Source: Candidatus Zambryskibacteria bacterium RIFCSPLOWO2_12_FULL_39_16
Lineage (GTDB): Bacteria; Patescibacteriota; Minisyncoccia; Phycocordibacterales; WO2-35-19
Direction: 5' to 3'
NCBI GenBank assembly: GCA_001824215.1
Contig: MHWS01000013.1
Location: 1-38,396, forward strand
DNA length: 38,396 nt
Under the pieces are notes generated by a model. That model worked only from the letters and a program-made list of their open reading frames with translations. It ran no database searches and was not told where the DNA came from. The first letter of the stretch is position 1; each line of letters begins with the position of its first letter. This document shows, one piece after another, positions 1-7,543 of the stretch. The translations under genes were made by a program, and so were the position numbers.

Positions 1-2
1 AT

Positions 3-1724
3 CCTAAAAAACTGGAGAAAAAAGGAATTAAAAAAAGAATAATAGAACTTTTGGGAAAAGGAGAAGAAGAAGCAAAATTTTCCAAGATGCTCGCTACTAT
101 AAGAAGGGACGCGCCGATTGATTTTATTTTGTCGGAACAAAAATGGAAAGAAGGTTTGGATTTGAAAAAAGCGGAAAAACTTTTTGGGGAATTGGAGTTT
201 AGAACTATGGGTTCACGCCTGAAAGCTGTTTTAGAAGGTCAGAAGAAAAGCTCCTCTCCAGAAAGTCCTCGGGCTCCCTCGCTTCACTCGGCCAGACTTT
301 CTTTCGAGGACTTTTCTTCTGGCCAAGACAATGCGGAATTGGAGGAAATAAAAGTAGCTCTTTGGGTGGTTGATTCAAATATTACTGACCCAAATTTGGA
401 TGATATTTTAAATTTTGCCAATACAGATTCTCTGGAAAAAGCCAAAGAAGTTATTTTTGCAGAGCTTAAAAAAAGAGAAAGCGAATCAGTTTTTGAAAAA
501 ATAGAAAAACCCCTGATTCCTATAATTAAAAAAATGGAGAAGCATGGCGTTTTGATAGACTCTAGATTTTTAAAAAAATTAAACAAAGATTATTCGAAAC
601 AACTGGGAGAAATAGAAAAGAAAATATGGAAAGAATCAGGAATGGAATTTAATGTCTCTTCCCCAAAACAATTGGGAGAAGTGCTTTTCGACAAACTTGG
701 GCTTAGCGTTAAATATCAGAAAAAAACATCGACTGGTGCCAAATCAACCAAAGAATCAGAATTGCAAAAAATGAAAGATCTGCATCCTATTATTCCTATG
801 ATTTTGGGATACAGAGAGCTTTCAAAACTAATCTCTACTTATATTGGACCAATCCCAAAAATGGTTGATGCTCTGGGCAGATTGCACGCCAGATTTATCC
901 AAACCGGCACTACTACCGGCAGGATGGCTTCTAGCAGCCCTAATTTGCAAAATATACCGATAGGTTCGGAAAAAGGGAAGGTAATACGGGAAGCTTTTCT
1001 GGCTCCACAAAGTTTTAAGCTTGTAGCTTTTGATTATTCTCAGATAGAGCTCAGGATTGCGGCGTTTTTGTCCGGTGATAACAAACTCATCCAAATTTTT
1101 AAATCAGGCGAAGACGTCCACACCAGCGTTGCTTCTTACGTTTTTGGAGTGTCCAAAGAAAAAGTAGACAAAGAAATGCGCCGAAAAGCCAAAGTAATCA
1201 ACTTCGGCATTCTTTATGGTATGGGAGTAAACGCTTTGATGCAGAACCTTGGTTCTGATAGAAAAACTGCTCAGGAGTTTTATAATACCTATTTTGAAAA
1301 TTTCGATGGTTTGGCAAAATATTTGGATAAAACAAAAGAAGATACCAATAAATTTGGCTATACTAAAACATTTTTCGGCAGACGCAGGTATTTTGAAGGT
1401 ATAAAATCAAAAATTCCTTATATAAAAGCTTCGGCTGAGAGGATGGCTATAAATGCTCCAATCCAAGGCACTTCGGCGGATATTATAAAAATTGCTATGA
1501 AAAAAATTGACGAATTTATTGAGAAAAATAAACTAGAAAACAGGGTACATCTAATCCTCCAAATTCATGATGAACTTATATATGAAATATCCGACGGTTT
1601 AATCAAAGATACACCACCTAAATTAATTGAAATCATGGAATCAGTTTTAGCTCCTGAAAAGATTTTTGGTGTGCCCATTTTAGCTAATTTTGAGATAGGT
1701 CAAAACTGGGGAGAGATGCGGTAG
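3..1724 (+). CDS. polA: DNA polymerase I, 5'-truncated by the window edge
   Basis: Family A DNA polymerase for Okazaki fragment processing and repair synthesis. The reading frame is open to the first base, and the upstream residues (IKKRIIELL...) continue into KMLATIRRD, the end of a 5'-nuclease domain, so the gene starts before the window; the track start at 51 is an internal TTG. The polymerase domain is complete: motif A DYSQIELR (about residue 326 of the track ORF), O-helix RRKAKVINFGILYG and motif C QIHDELIYE. Only about 90 residues separate the nuclease end from the polymerase, so a full 3'-5' exonuclease domain is absent and proofreading is unlikely. A serine/proline-rich stretch (about residues 63-92) is encoded by nested inverted repeats. 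It is followed at once by the delta-like gene, probably in one operon. Confidence 0.96.
   Translation, partial: PKKLEKKGIKKRIIELLGKGEEEAKFSKMLATIRRDAPIDFILSEQKWKEGLDLKKAEKLFGELEFRTMGSRLKAVLEGQKKSSSPESPRAPSLHSARLSFEDFSSGQDNAELEEIKVALWVVDSNITDPNLDDILNFANTDSLEKAKEVIFAELKKRESESVFEKIEKPLIPIIKKMEKHGVLIDSRFLKKLNKDYSKQLGEIEKKIWKESGMEFNVSSPKQLGEVLFDKLGLSVKYQKKTSTGAKSTKESELQKMKDLHPIIPMILGYRELSKLISTYIGPIPKMVDALGRLHARFIQTGTTTGRMASSSPNLQNIPIGSEKGKVIREAFLAPQSFKLVAFDYSQIELRIAAFLSGDNKLIQIFKSGEDVHTSVASYVFGVSKEKVDKEMRRKAKVINFGILYGMGVNALMQNLGSDRKTAQEFYNTYFENFDGLAKYLDKTKEDTNKFGYTKTFFGRRRYFEGIKSKIPYIKASAERMAINAPIQGTSADIIKIAMKKIDEFIEKNKLENRVHLILQIHDELIYEISDGLIKDTPPKLIEIMESVLAPEKIFGVPILANFEIGQNWGEMR
237..324. repeat. 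Nested inverted repeat inside polA
   Basis: Outer arms GGTCAGAAGAAAAG (237-250) and CTTTTCTTCTGGCC (311-324) pair with one mismatch. An inner arm GAAAGTCCTCG (261-271) pairs with CGAGGACTTT starting at 305, competing for part of the same sequence. It lies in frame and encodes a low-complexity Ser/Pro stretch between the 5'-nuclease and polymerase parts, which looks like an inserted palindromic element. Confidence 0.7.
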
Positions 1725-1754
1725 AATATGATGATAATAGGTGGAAATAAAAAT

Positions 1755-2186
1755 ATGGATCAAAAGAATTTATTTAAGGAATATGAAGGAGATTTCAATC
1801 AAGAGGAAACTTCTGGTCAGAAAGAAAAAAAGGAGAGAGTCTTTGGCTATAGCCCATTTGCTTTGCAGGATGCTTTAGGAGAAAAAAGCGCCAAAAAAGC
1901 TTGGATTGAGTATGAAAAATTGAGATTTGTCGGTATAGATGAAGAAGAACTTATTTACAAAGTAATAAGCAAGATAAGGGATATGACCTCTATAATAATG
2001 GGTGCAAACAAAGAAGATTTGAACCTAAAAGATTATCCGTACAACAAATCAAAAAAAGACCTCAAAAACTGGAAAGAAGAAGAACTTAAAAATCTCTACA
2101 CCAAACTTGTAGAGATATATCATAACTCTCGTATAAAAGGTGACGACCTGGACATGGCGTTAGAAAAAACCCTGCTCAGTATTTAG
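1755..2186 (+). CDS. DNA polymerase III delta C-terminal-domain-like protein
   Basis: A protein of about 143 residues that I align by eye to the C-terminal (collar) domain of HolA: FGYSPFALQDAL at the start, a G-x-D/E-E-E helix (VGIDEEELIYKV), YPYNKSKKDL matching the hPy-v-k segment, and the ending IKGDDLDMALEKTLL matching the K-G-xx-ALE-LL end of delta proteins. The N-terminal AAA+ domains of a full delta (about 200 residues) are absent. I prefer ATG 1755, preceded by AGGTGG, over the ATG at 1728 in the track; both share the frame. It sits directly behind polA. It may supply the clamp-loader collar function, or be a diverged leftover; the family call is inference from pattern. Confidence 0.6.
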   Translation: MDQKNLFKEYEGDFNQEETSGQKEKKERVFGYSPFALQDALGEKSAKKAWIEYEKLRFVGIDEEELIYKVISKIRDMTSIIMGANKEDLNLKDYPYNKSKKDLKNWKEEELKNLYTKLVEIYHNSRIKGDDLDMALEKTLLSI

Positions 2187-2527
2187 TACCTGAATTTTAT
2201 TAGTTTGGATAGAAACCACTTACTACTTATGTTTTTGTAGCCAAACTTGATGCTGATTAAAATGGTTCGGACAAAAAAACCGGCGATTAATACTTGGATA
2301 ATCCAGCTGGTATTTAGAAGAGCTACCATAAAAAAATTAAAATCATAAGACAAATCAGTTATTGGTAGATTACTTATATTAACCAAGACATCACGGACTG
2401 ATACTAAGGTAAAGGAAGTTACTACAAATAAACCAAACATAAAATAATCCGGGTAATCCAAAAAAGTATTTTTAGCATACTCCAAATAGATACGAACCAG
2501 CACCCTTCTTTTTAAATTACCATTCAT
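2183..2527 (-). CDS. Small two-helix membrane protein downstream of the ECF sigma factor
   Basis: A 114-residue protein with two hydrophobic segments (about residues 28-48 and 67-90), basic ends and no recognised domain. Its start codon overlaps the end of the sigma factor gene by 11 nt, so the two are almost certainly translationally coupled. Anti-sigma factors are often encoded exactly there and are often membrane proteins, so an anti-sigma or sensor role is possible, but there is no zinc-binding or other anti-sigma motif to support it. The last codons overlap the end of the convergent delta-like gene by 4 nt. Confidence 0.65.
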   Translation of the reverse strand: MNGNLKRRVLVRIYLEYAKNTFLDYPDYFMFGLFVVTSFTLVSVRDVLVNISNLPITDLSYDFNFFMVALLNTSWIIQVLIAGFFVRTILISIKFGYKNISSKWFLSKLIKFRY

Positions 2528-3083
2528 ATTTATTGAATTGATTATAAGTTTGCATAAAAATTTTCTTGGATCTATGGACCCTTACTCTAGCCGTACTATT
2601 TTTGATATTTAGTATTTTAGAGATTTCCTTAAATGATTTGCCGAGAATATACCGCAAATTTATTATTTCAGCGGTGGCTCCGCCTATCTTTTTTAAAACA
2701 AACTGCATATAACCTCTATCACTTTCAGAGGATTCACCTTGTAACCCTAAAGTTTGTAAATATGGGCTGGTACTTTCAATTTCCTCCGTTAAAGCAACAG
2801 TTGATTTTTTATATTTATTTATCTGATCAGCCAGACAGTTTTTAAATATAGTATTGGACCAAGGGGCAAATTCTCCTTTATTTGAAGAGAATTTTTTGCC
2901 GTACTTATAAATCCTTACGAATGTCTCTTGGACTACGTCCTCTGCATCATCTGTGGATCTAAGTGTTTTTTGGGCAATTCTCATGAATCGTTTATAGTGT
3001 CTGTCAAAAAGTTCACCAAAACAAGACGGCTTCTTATACGAAAGCTTCAATATTTCTTTGTCGCTCATGTTACTTATGACCAT
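2517..3083 (-). CDS. ECF-type RNA polymerase sigma factor
   Basis: A 188-residue sigma-70 family protein of the extracytoplasmic function class. Region 2 is seen in CFGELFDRHYKRFMRIA and DAEDVVQETFVRIYK (-10 recognition and core binding), and region 4 in IINLRYILGKSFKEISKIL followed by ARVRVHRSKK (helix-turn-helix for the -35). Regions 1 and 3 are absent, as usual for ECF factors. A second ATG at codon 6 (MSDKEILK) is an alternative start; neither has a clear Shine-Dalgarno. A promoter (TTGTCT, 18 bp, TATAAT) lies upstream, and the palindrome GTTACTAAGTAAC sits in the leader, suggesting an operator. The membrane protein gene follows with an overlap. Confidence 0.9.
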   Translation of the reverse strand: MVISNMSDKEILKLSYKKPSCFGELFDRHYKRFMRIAQKTLRSTDDAEDVVQETFVRIYKYGKKFSSNKGEFAPWSNTIFKNCLADQINKYKKSTVALTEEIESTSPYLQTLGLQGESSESDRGYMQFVLKKIGGATAEIINLRYILGKSFKEISKILNIKNSTARVRVHRSKKIFMQTYNQFNKYEW

Positions 3084-3098
3084 AGTTTAATCAAAAAT

Positions 3099-3152
3099 GT
3101 TACTAAGTAACTTAATATAATAATTATAAGTCATTAATAGTATTATAGACAA
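3099..3152 (-). promoter_or_regulatory. Promoter and palindrome upstream of the sigma factor
   Basis: On the minus strand, TTGTCT (3152-3147) and TATAAT (3128-3123) are 18 bp apart. The perfect 5-bp palindrome GTTAC-taa-GTAAC (3099-3111) lies just after the expected transcription start and before the start codon, a position typical of a repressor site. Confidence 0.6.
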
Positions 3153-3215
3153 TAAATTAAAGTAAAGCTATGCAAAATTCAAAAATTTCTCCAAGTATAC
3201 ATCTTTCGCGAGCCC

Positions 3216-3230
3216 CGCCCCGATGGGGCG
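3216..3230. repeat. GC-rich hairpin in the gene-poor stretch
   Basis: CGCCCC-gat-GGGGCG, six perfect pairs, in an otherwise AT-rich stretch (about 3112-3399) without a convincing gene. No T-run follows on either strand. Confidence 0.5.
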
Positions 3231-3276
3231 ATTCAAAAAACATAACACAAAATTAATAAAAGTTAATAATTTACAC

Positions 3277-3325
3277 AAAACTCCGCACTATTATACATTA
3301 CAAAAGGCGCGGAGTTTTTGTTTTA
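3277..3325 (+). terminator. Hairpin with T-run, no gene assigned upstream
   Basis: AAAACTCCGC (3277-3286) pairs with GCGGAGTTTT (3309-3318) across a 22-nt loop and is followed by TTTTTGTTTT. It looks like an intrinsic terminator on the plus strand, but no plus-strand gene ends here, so it may end an unannotated small RNA or work only at DNA level. Confidence 0.5.
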
Positions 3326-3361
3326 TCTATATTTTCTTACATCTGCCCGCAATTTTATTTT

Positions 3362-3390
3362 TTGGAAATCTATGGTATATTTCCTATGTT
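3362..3390 (+). promoter_or_regulatory. Promoter of tRNA-Lys
   Basis: TTGGAA (3362-3367), 17 bp, TATGTT (3385-3390), placing the start site a few bases before the tRNA at 3400. Confidence 0.55.
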
Positions 3391-3399
3391 TTTAAAGTT

Positions 3400-3472
3400 G
3401 CGCCCATAGCTCAGTCGGTAGAGCAGTTGCCTTTTAAGCAAATGGTCGTAGGTTCGATTCCTACTGGGCGCA
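3400..3472 (+). tRNA. tRNA-Lys (anticodon TTT)
   Basis: The cloverleaf can be drawn by hand: acceptor GCGCCCA / TGGGCGC, D-arm GCTC...GAGC, anticodon loop CTTTTAA with TTT at 3433-3435, T-arm GTAGG-TTCGATT-CCTAC and discriminator A. The 3' CCA is not encoded (A is followed by CAA), so a CCA-adding enzyme is needed. The first pair of the anticodon stem is G-A. The track ORF 3223-3510 running through it is spurious. Confidence 0.96.
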
Positions 3473-3490
3473 CAATTCATAATAATAGAT

Positions 3491-3895
3491 CTACAGTGGC
3501 AGATCTATAGCATAAGCGCCGGCGCCGGAGAAAAGAAGAGAAAGGACAATGGCGAAAAGCATAACATAAAAAATCAAGTTTCTTTTTAAAATGACAGGCT
3601 CTTTATATTCAACATAAGCTTCGGTAAATGTTAGAAGTCCCAAAATAAGAGCGGCAATTTGAGTGTAAAATCCAAAAATAAGCATTATGCCTAGAGCTAC
3701 TTCGATTGCTCCAAATATTTTAACTGCCAATTTTGGGTTGGGCACTCTTAAAGTAGAGAAGGAAACAATCCACTTTTCTTTTTCACTTTTAAAAGCCAAG
3801 ACACCCAAATCAATAAATATAAGTCCCACTACTATGCGCAATATAAATGGAGCCAAAAGTGAATATGTAAGCAGGTCTGGAAATGGATTTAACAT
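3491..3895 (-). CDS. DoxX-like membrane protein
   Basis: A 134-residue protein with four predicted membrane helices (about residues 12-34, 55-75, 78-95 and 105-127). The pattern LRIVVGLIFIDLGVLAF near the N-terminus, then G-A-I-E-V-A-L-G-I-M-L-I-F-G in the second helix, is that of the DoxX/DoxD-like family (small four-helix membrane proteins of uncertain biochemical role, some tied to thiosulfate:quinone or redox functions). It is transcribed divergently from the methyltransferase gene with only 18 bp between the starts, so the two promoters must overlap the genes. Function beyond family is not predictable. Confidence 0.75.
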   Translation of the reverse strand: MLNPFPDLLTYSLLAPFILRIVVGLIFIDLGVLAFKSEKEKWIVSFSTLRVPNPKLAVKIFGAIEVALGIMLIFGFYTQIAALILGLLTFTEAYVEYKEPVILKRNLIFYVMLFAIVLSLLFSGAGAYAIDLPL

Positions 3896-3900
3896 GGCTG

Positions 3901-3906
3901 TATTAT
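3901..3906 (+). promoter_or_regulatory. -10 box placed for a leaderless trmH-like mRNA
   Basis: TATTAT ends 7 nt before the ATG at 3914, with TGGAAA 17 bp upstream. A start site at the normal distance falls on the ATG itself, and there is no Shine-Dalgarno. Confidence 0.5.
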
Positions 3907-3913
3907 AGCAATT

Positions 3914-4402
3914 ATGAAAATAATTGTCATTTTGAACGATATCCGAAGTTCTGAGAATGTTGGTTCTATTTTTAGAACGGCAGATGCGGCTGGGATTTCA
4001 AAAATAATCCTTGCAGGCTATACCCCAGCTCCGATTGATAGGTTTGGCAGAGAAAATAGGGGACTTGCCAAAGCAGCACTTGGAGCGGAAAAGTTTGTGG
4101 AATGGGAGAAAGTTGAGACTCTTAGAGAAGCAATTAAAAATATGAAGAATTTTTCAGATTTTAAAATAATAGCAATCGAACAAGACAAAAAAGCTATTGA
4201 TTACAAAGAAATAAGAATCGACAAAACAAAGAATGCCGCTTTAGTTTTTGGAAATGAAGTAGATGGTTTATCAAAAGAAGACCTCAAACTTTGCGACCTA
4301 ATCGCTCAAATCCCTATGTATGGGAAGAAAGAATCTATCAATGTCGCCGTTTCTGCCGGCATCGTTTTGTATTCTTTAATAAGTAATGGTATCAACAATT
4401 AA
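3914..4402 (+). CDS. TrmH/SpoU family RNA 2'-O-methyltransferase
   Basis: A 162-residue SPOUT-class methyltransferase that uses S-adenosylmethionine to methylate a ribose 2'-OH in tRNA or rRNA. The three family motifs are all present: motif 1 NVGSIFRTADAAG (residues 15-27), motif 2 LVFGNEVDGLS and motif 3 IPMYGKKESINVAVSAGI with the deep trefoil-knot asparagine. There is no extra N-terminal substrate-binding domain, so it resembles the minimal TrmL/TrmH type; the exact target nucleotide cannot be read from sequence. The 3' end overlaps the convergent surface-protein gene by 27 nt. A -10 box lies 7 nt before the ATG, suggesting a leaderless message. Confidence 0.93.
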   Translation: MKIIVILNDIRSSENVGSIFRTADAAGISKIILAGYTPAPIDRFGRENRGLAKAALGAEKFVEWEKVETLREAIKNMKNFSDFKIIAIEQDKKAIDYKEIRIDKTKNAALVFGNEVDGLSKEDLKLCDLIAQIPMYGKKESINVAVSAGIVLYSLISNGINN

Positions 4403-5317
4403 ACCATTTTCATCATGAAGGATTATTGTGTCATGCATTTTGAGCCAAAGTGTTCCGAATCTGTTTAAATAAAGGCGATACTCGTTGCCGGGAAAATCAG
4501 TATCGCTAAAGTGTATAGCCACGCAAGTATTGTAATTTATTTGGGTGGTTAAGTAGCTTTTACAAGTCGATGGCACAAAATCTGGCAAATTTCTTATAAA
4601 TTCGCTGTCTATAGTGGAGCACCGCGGTATCCTCTCTATAATTTTCGTGCATTCATCATTGATATCGTAATCACTGGAAAATTTTGGCAGTTTTTCATCT
4701 CGCGGCCGCGGACACTCTAAAGAAAGTCCTGGAGAGAAAGTCCTGTCTTCTTCAAAATAACCGGTGCATTTATTTGTGCGGAAAGAGACTCCTATAGGAG
4801 AAAACCCTTTGATTAAGTAAACCCTATCTCCTTGCCCTAGGACAGTGTTGCTATCTGCTTTAGTGAATGGGAACGGAAGAAGAGAGGCTCCGTCGATAAC
4901 GGCATAATATCCGGAGATTTCACTTTTTAGGTACCAGCCGGTTATTTTTACAACTTCGGTCTTTCCAAGATTGGTAAAAAGAGTAATATATTCTCTACTT
5001 GGGTCGTTTCCATAAAATCCTGAAATGTTGGACATTCTAATTTTACCGTAATAAGGTGAATGTTTGCTGGTCTCTATTTTGTTTTCTATGTTTTCTTGAA
5101 GTTTTTTTATGGTTTCCTCGGCATTTTTTATACCTTCTTCCACGCTTTTATTTTGTGAATAAGTTAAATTGTTTCCTCCGTTTGCTGTTCCGACTGAAGA
5201 AGAAGTTTTTTGTATATTGTCGTTATTTAAACCCGATTTTTTAATTGGCTCATAGACGAGCCCAATAACGATAAATAAGCCAAGCAGTATAAGAATTAAT
5301 TGTTTATTATCCTCCAT
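4376..5317 (-). CDS. Membrane-anchored protein with lamin-tail-like domains
   Basis: A 313-residue protein with a short cytoplasmic start, one N-terminal membrane helix (LILILLGLFIVIGLVY), a Ser/Asn/Gly-rich linker with a short coiled coil (about residues 58-85) and an extracellular remainder. YITLFTNLGKTEVVKITGWYLK and the final IILHDENGLIVDTITY fit the beginning and end signatures of lamin-tail (LTD) Ig-like folds, which occur in secreted bacterial proteins. Six cysteines in the second half could form disulfides. It starts inside the last codons of mutM (11-nt overlap) and is the last gene of the ruvA operon. The LTD call is by pattern only. Confidence 0.6.
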   Translation of the reverse strand: MEDNKQLILILLGLFIVIGLVYEPIKKSGLNNDNIQKTSSSVGTANGGNNLTYSQNKSVEEGIKNAEETIKKLQENIENKIETSKHSPYYGKIRMSNISGFYGNDPSREYITLFTNLGKTEVVKITGWYLKSEISGYYAVIDGASLLPFPFTKADSNTVLGQGDRVYLIKGFSPIGVSFRTNKCTGYFEEDRTFSPGLSLECPRPRDEKLPKFSSDYDINDECTKIIERIPRCSTIDSEFIRNLPDFVPSTCKSYLTTQINYNTCVAIHFSDTDFPGNEYRLYLNRFGTLWLKMHDTIILHDENGLIVDTITY

Positions 5318-6224
5318 GTTTTATTTGATGTTTAGGGCAGAAATGAGCACTTCTGCCTCTAATCATAGTTCTCTGTATTATACCTAAACAATTCTTTTTT
5401 TGACATTTTTGATCTTTTTTCCCATATGCCTTATGGAAATTTTGAAATCTTCCTTTTTCACCAAAAGCGTTTCTGTAGTCAGATTTTGAATCTCCGCCAT
5501 GTTTTATTGAAAATCTAAGAATCTTTTGTGCAACTCCAAATATTTCTATCAACTTTTTCTCCGGGATTTTATCTGCTTTTGAGAATGGATGGACCCCTGT
5601 CTCCCAAAGTATTTCATCCGAATAAATATTACCAATGCCGGAGACAGCACTCTGGTCGAGTAAGCTTGACTTTATGGGTGTGTTTTTTTTGCTATGAATA
5701 ATTTCAAAAAATTTTTCGGCTGAAAAATTTGGGTCAAGTGGATCGGGGCCGAGCTCCGCCAAAGTTTCGTGTTTGTGAAGCTCTTCTGTTTTAAATATTG
5801 TTATGGAAGCAAATTTTCTCATATCGGAAAGTACCAGATGTCTTTTATTTGACAGCGAAAAAACCAAATGTATGAATTTGTTAAAAGAGTCTTGCAAGGG
5901 ACCTTTTTCAATTGCCACCCATTTTTTATTTTTAAATTTATATTTTCCCACCATCAAATGTCCCGTCATCTTCATATGCACAACAATGGTATGTTTATTG
6001 CTCAGATGAATCAAAATATTTTTTCCTCTTCTTTCTAAACTTTTTATTTTTGCTCCCATTACAATTTTTCTGAATTTATCAAAATATTTTCTGTTTTTGA
6101 TAGTCTGTCGTGCTCCTACTGCTGTTCCAACATGAAAATCAGACCAGACGTCTCTTATCATCTTGTTGATTACCAGTTTTTTTAACCCTTCAACAGTTGT
6201 ATGAACTTCTGGCAGTTCAGGCAT
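5307..6224 (-). CDS. mutM: Formamidopyrimidine-DNA glycosylase
   Basis: Fpg/MutM base-excision enzyme that removes 8-oxoguanine and formamidopyrimidines and nicks the abasic site. It begins MPELPEV, where Pro2 is the catalytic nucleophile and Glu3 its partner. The H2TH region is visible in SSLLDQSAVSGIGNIYSDEILWETGVHP. The C-terminal zinc finger is C-x4-C-x16-C-x2-H instead of the usual C-x2-C-x16-C-x2-C, so the last ligand is His and the first knuckle is longer. The 305-residue length is slightly above the usual 270-280. It overlaps the Mur ligase gene by 8 nt upstream and the lamin-tail-like gene by 11 nt downstream, which indicates one coupled operon. Confidence 0.96.
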   Translation of the reverse strand: MPELPEVHTTVEGLKKLVINKMIRDVWSDFHVGTAVGARQTIKNRKYFDKFRKIVMGAKIKSLERRGKNILIHLSNKHTIVVHMKMTGHLMVGKYKFKNKKWVAIEKGPLQDSFNKFIHLVFSLSNKRHLVLSDMRKFASITIFKTEELHKHETLAELGPDPLDPNFSAEKFFEIIHSKKNTPIKSSLLDQSAVSGIGNIYSDEILWETGVHPFSKADKIPEKKLIEIFGVAQKILRFSIKHGGDSKSDYRNAFGEKGRFQNFHKAYGKKDQKCQKKNCLGIIQRTMIRGRSAHFCPKHQIKHGG

Positions 6225-7542
6225 GATTTGAGTTTTTTAATATTCTCTTCAGTTCTTCTCTGGCCACTGTTGCATCGTCCCATTCTTGCCTGCTCCCTTT
6301 GGGGCCCATTATGTAAGGATCGGTGCCTTTACCTGTGATGAGGACAGCAACTTTATTTTGATCAGTCTGAGTGAGCATAGCGAGCCGGATGGCCTTATTT
6401 ATGGCTTCTCTTCTGTCTATAATTATTTCACAAGGTTTTCTTTTGATTCCTTTTTTCACTCCTTCCACGATTTCCATAGGATCTTCGTCATAAGGGTCTT
6501 CATTGGTCAAAATTATCTGGTCGCAATATTTATCAGCGATTTTGCCCATTTCCTCTCTTTTCCACTTGTCTCTGCCTCCACCAGTGTTGCCCAATATGCA
6601 AATTTTTTTATATTTATTGTATGTTTGGTAAACAGCTTTTAATGAATCCGGAGTGTGAGCATAATCAACTACGATATCAAATTCCATGTCTGCTGGCAGG
6701 CCGGTCGGCCAATTTATTTTTTCCATCCTGCCTCTAATAAAATTTATTTCTTCAAGACCTTTTTTTATTTTCTCGGGAGAAATACCGGCAAACCTTCCAT
6801 AAGCAATAGCCCCAAGCATATTGGAGACATTGAAAATGCCGGGCAATTTGCTGTGAATAACGATTTTACCTATCTGGAAAGAGGAGCCTTTCTCGGTAGA
6901 TTTTACCGCGATGGCATCATGGAGAGAGTAGGGAATTTTATTTTTTATATTAAGCTCCAAAAAATTTTCTCCCTCTTTATCGTCTATGTTTGCAATAATC
7001 ACAGCTTTTTCCCGACCCTCCAGTTCTTTGGCAATAGAAAGTTTGGCTTGCAGATATTTTTCATAAGAGCCATGCGATTCAATATGTTCAGGAGCTAAAT
7101 TCGTAAAAATAAGGGCATCAAGAAACAAAAACTTATGCCTATACTGAGGCACTCCTTCGGAACTTATCTCAATAATCGCATGAGTGCATCCTGAATCGAC
7201 GGCTTGTCTCAAAAACTTTTGAGTGAAAAATCTGCCTCGCAGGGTCATTTTGAACATATTTCTCCACTCTTTATCTCCGATTTTATATCTCAAAGTGCTT
7301 GCCAGAGCTGTTTTGTACCCGGCCGACTCTAAAATAGCATTTACCAATTCGACGGTTGTTGTTTTTCCTTTGGTACCGGTAATACCTATGACGATTAATT
7401 TTCTGGCGGGAAAGCTATAAATAACAGCCCCAAGCAATGCCAATTTGTAGTGATAAATAGGCTGAGCAAATTTAAATAGACTTTTTGGGATTATTTTTCT
7501 TCCGATGTTCAATATTTTTTCCAGCGATTTTGATTCCTGCAT
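6217..7542 (-). CDS. Mur ligase family protein (MurE-like), short N-terminal domain
   Basis: An ATP-dependent amide ligase of the Mur family, which adds amino acids to the muropeptide precursor in the cytoplasm. The P-loop GTKGKTT is at residues 56-62, roughly 55 residues earlier than in typical MurE, so the UDP-MurNAc-binding first domain is largely missing. The central domain shows FTNLAPEHIESHGSYEKY, and the C-terminal domain shows IRGRMEKI, VVDYAHTPDSL and ITGKGTDPYIMG. The DNPR motif that selects meso-diaminopimelate in MurE is replaced by NEDPYDEDP, so the amino acid cannot be predicted. A PTGLPAD peptide before DIVVDYAHTP looks like an in-frame palindrome insertion. It lies one base from ruvA and overlaps mutM. 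Confidence 0.85.
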   Translation of the reverse strand: MQESKSLEKILNIGRKIIPKSLFKFAQPIYHYKLALLGAVIYSFPARKLIVIGITGTKGKTTTVELVNAILESAGYKTALASTLRYKIGDKEWRNMFKMTLRGRFFTQKFLRQAVDSGCTHAIIEISSEGVPQYRHKFLFLDALIFTNLAPEHIESHGSYEKYLQAKLSIAKELEGREKAVIIANIDDKEGENFLELNIKNKIPYSLHDAIAVKSTEKGSSFQIGKIVIHSKLPGIFNVSNMLGAIAYGRFAGISPEKIKKGLEEINFIRGRMEKINWPTGLPADMEFDIVVDYAHTPDSLKAVYQTYNKYKKICILGNTGGGRDKWKREEMGKIADKYCDQIILTNEDPYDEDPMEIVEGVKKGIKRKPCEIIIDRREAINKAIRLAMLTQTDQNKVAVLITGKGTDPYIMGPKGSRQEWDDATVAREELKRILKNSNHA

Positions 7543-7543
7543 C

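Noticed and set aside
3112-3276. Small RNA gene ending at the 3277-3325 hairpin
   Set aside because: The hairpin is real, but no plus-strand promoter could be supported upstream of it.
3223-3510. 95-residue plus-strand ORF
   Set aside because: It runs straight through tRNA-Lys; its peptide PIAQSVEQLPFKQMVVGSIPTGR is the well-known translation of a tRNA.
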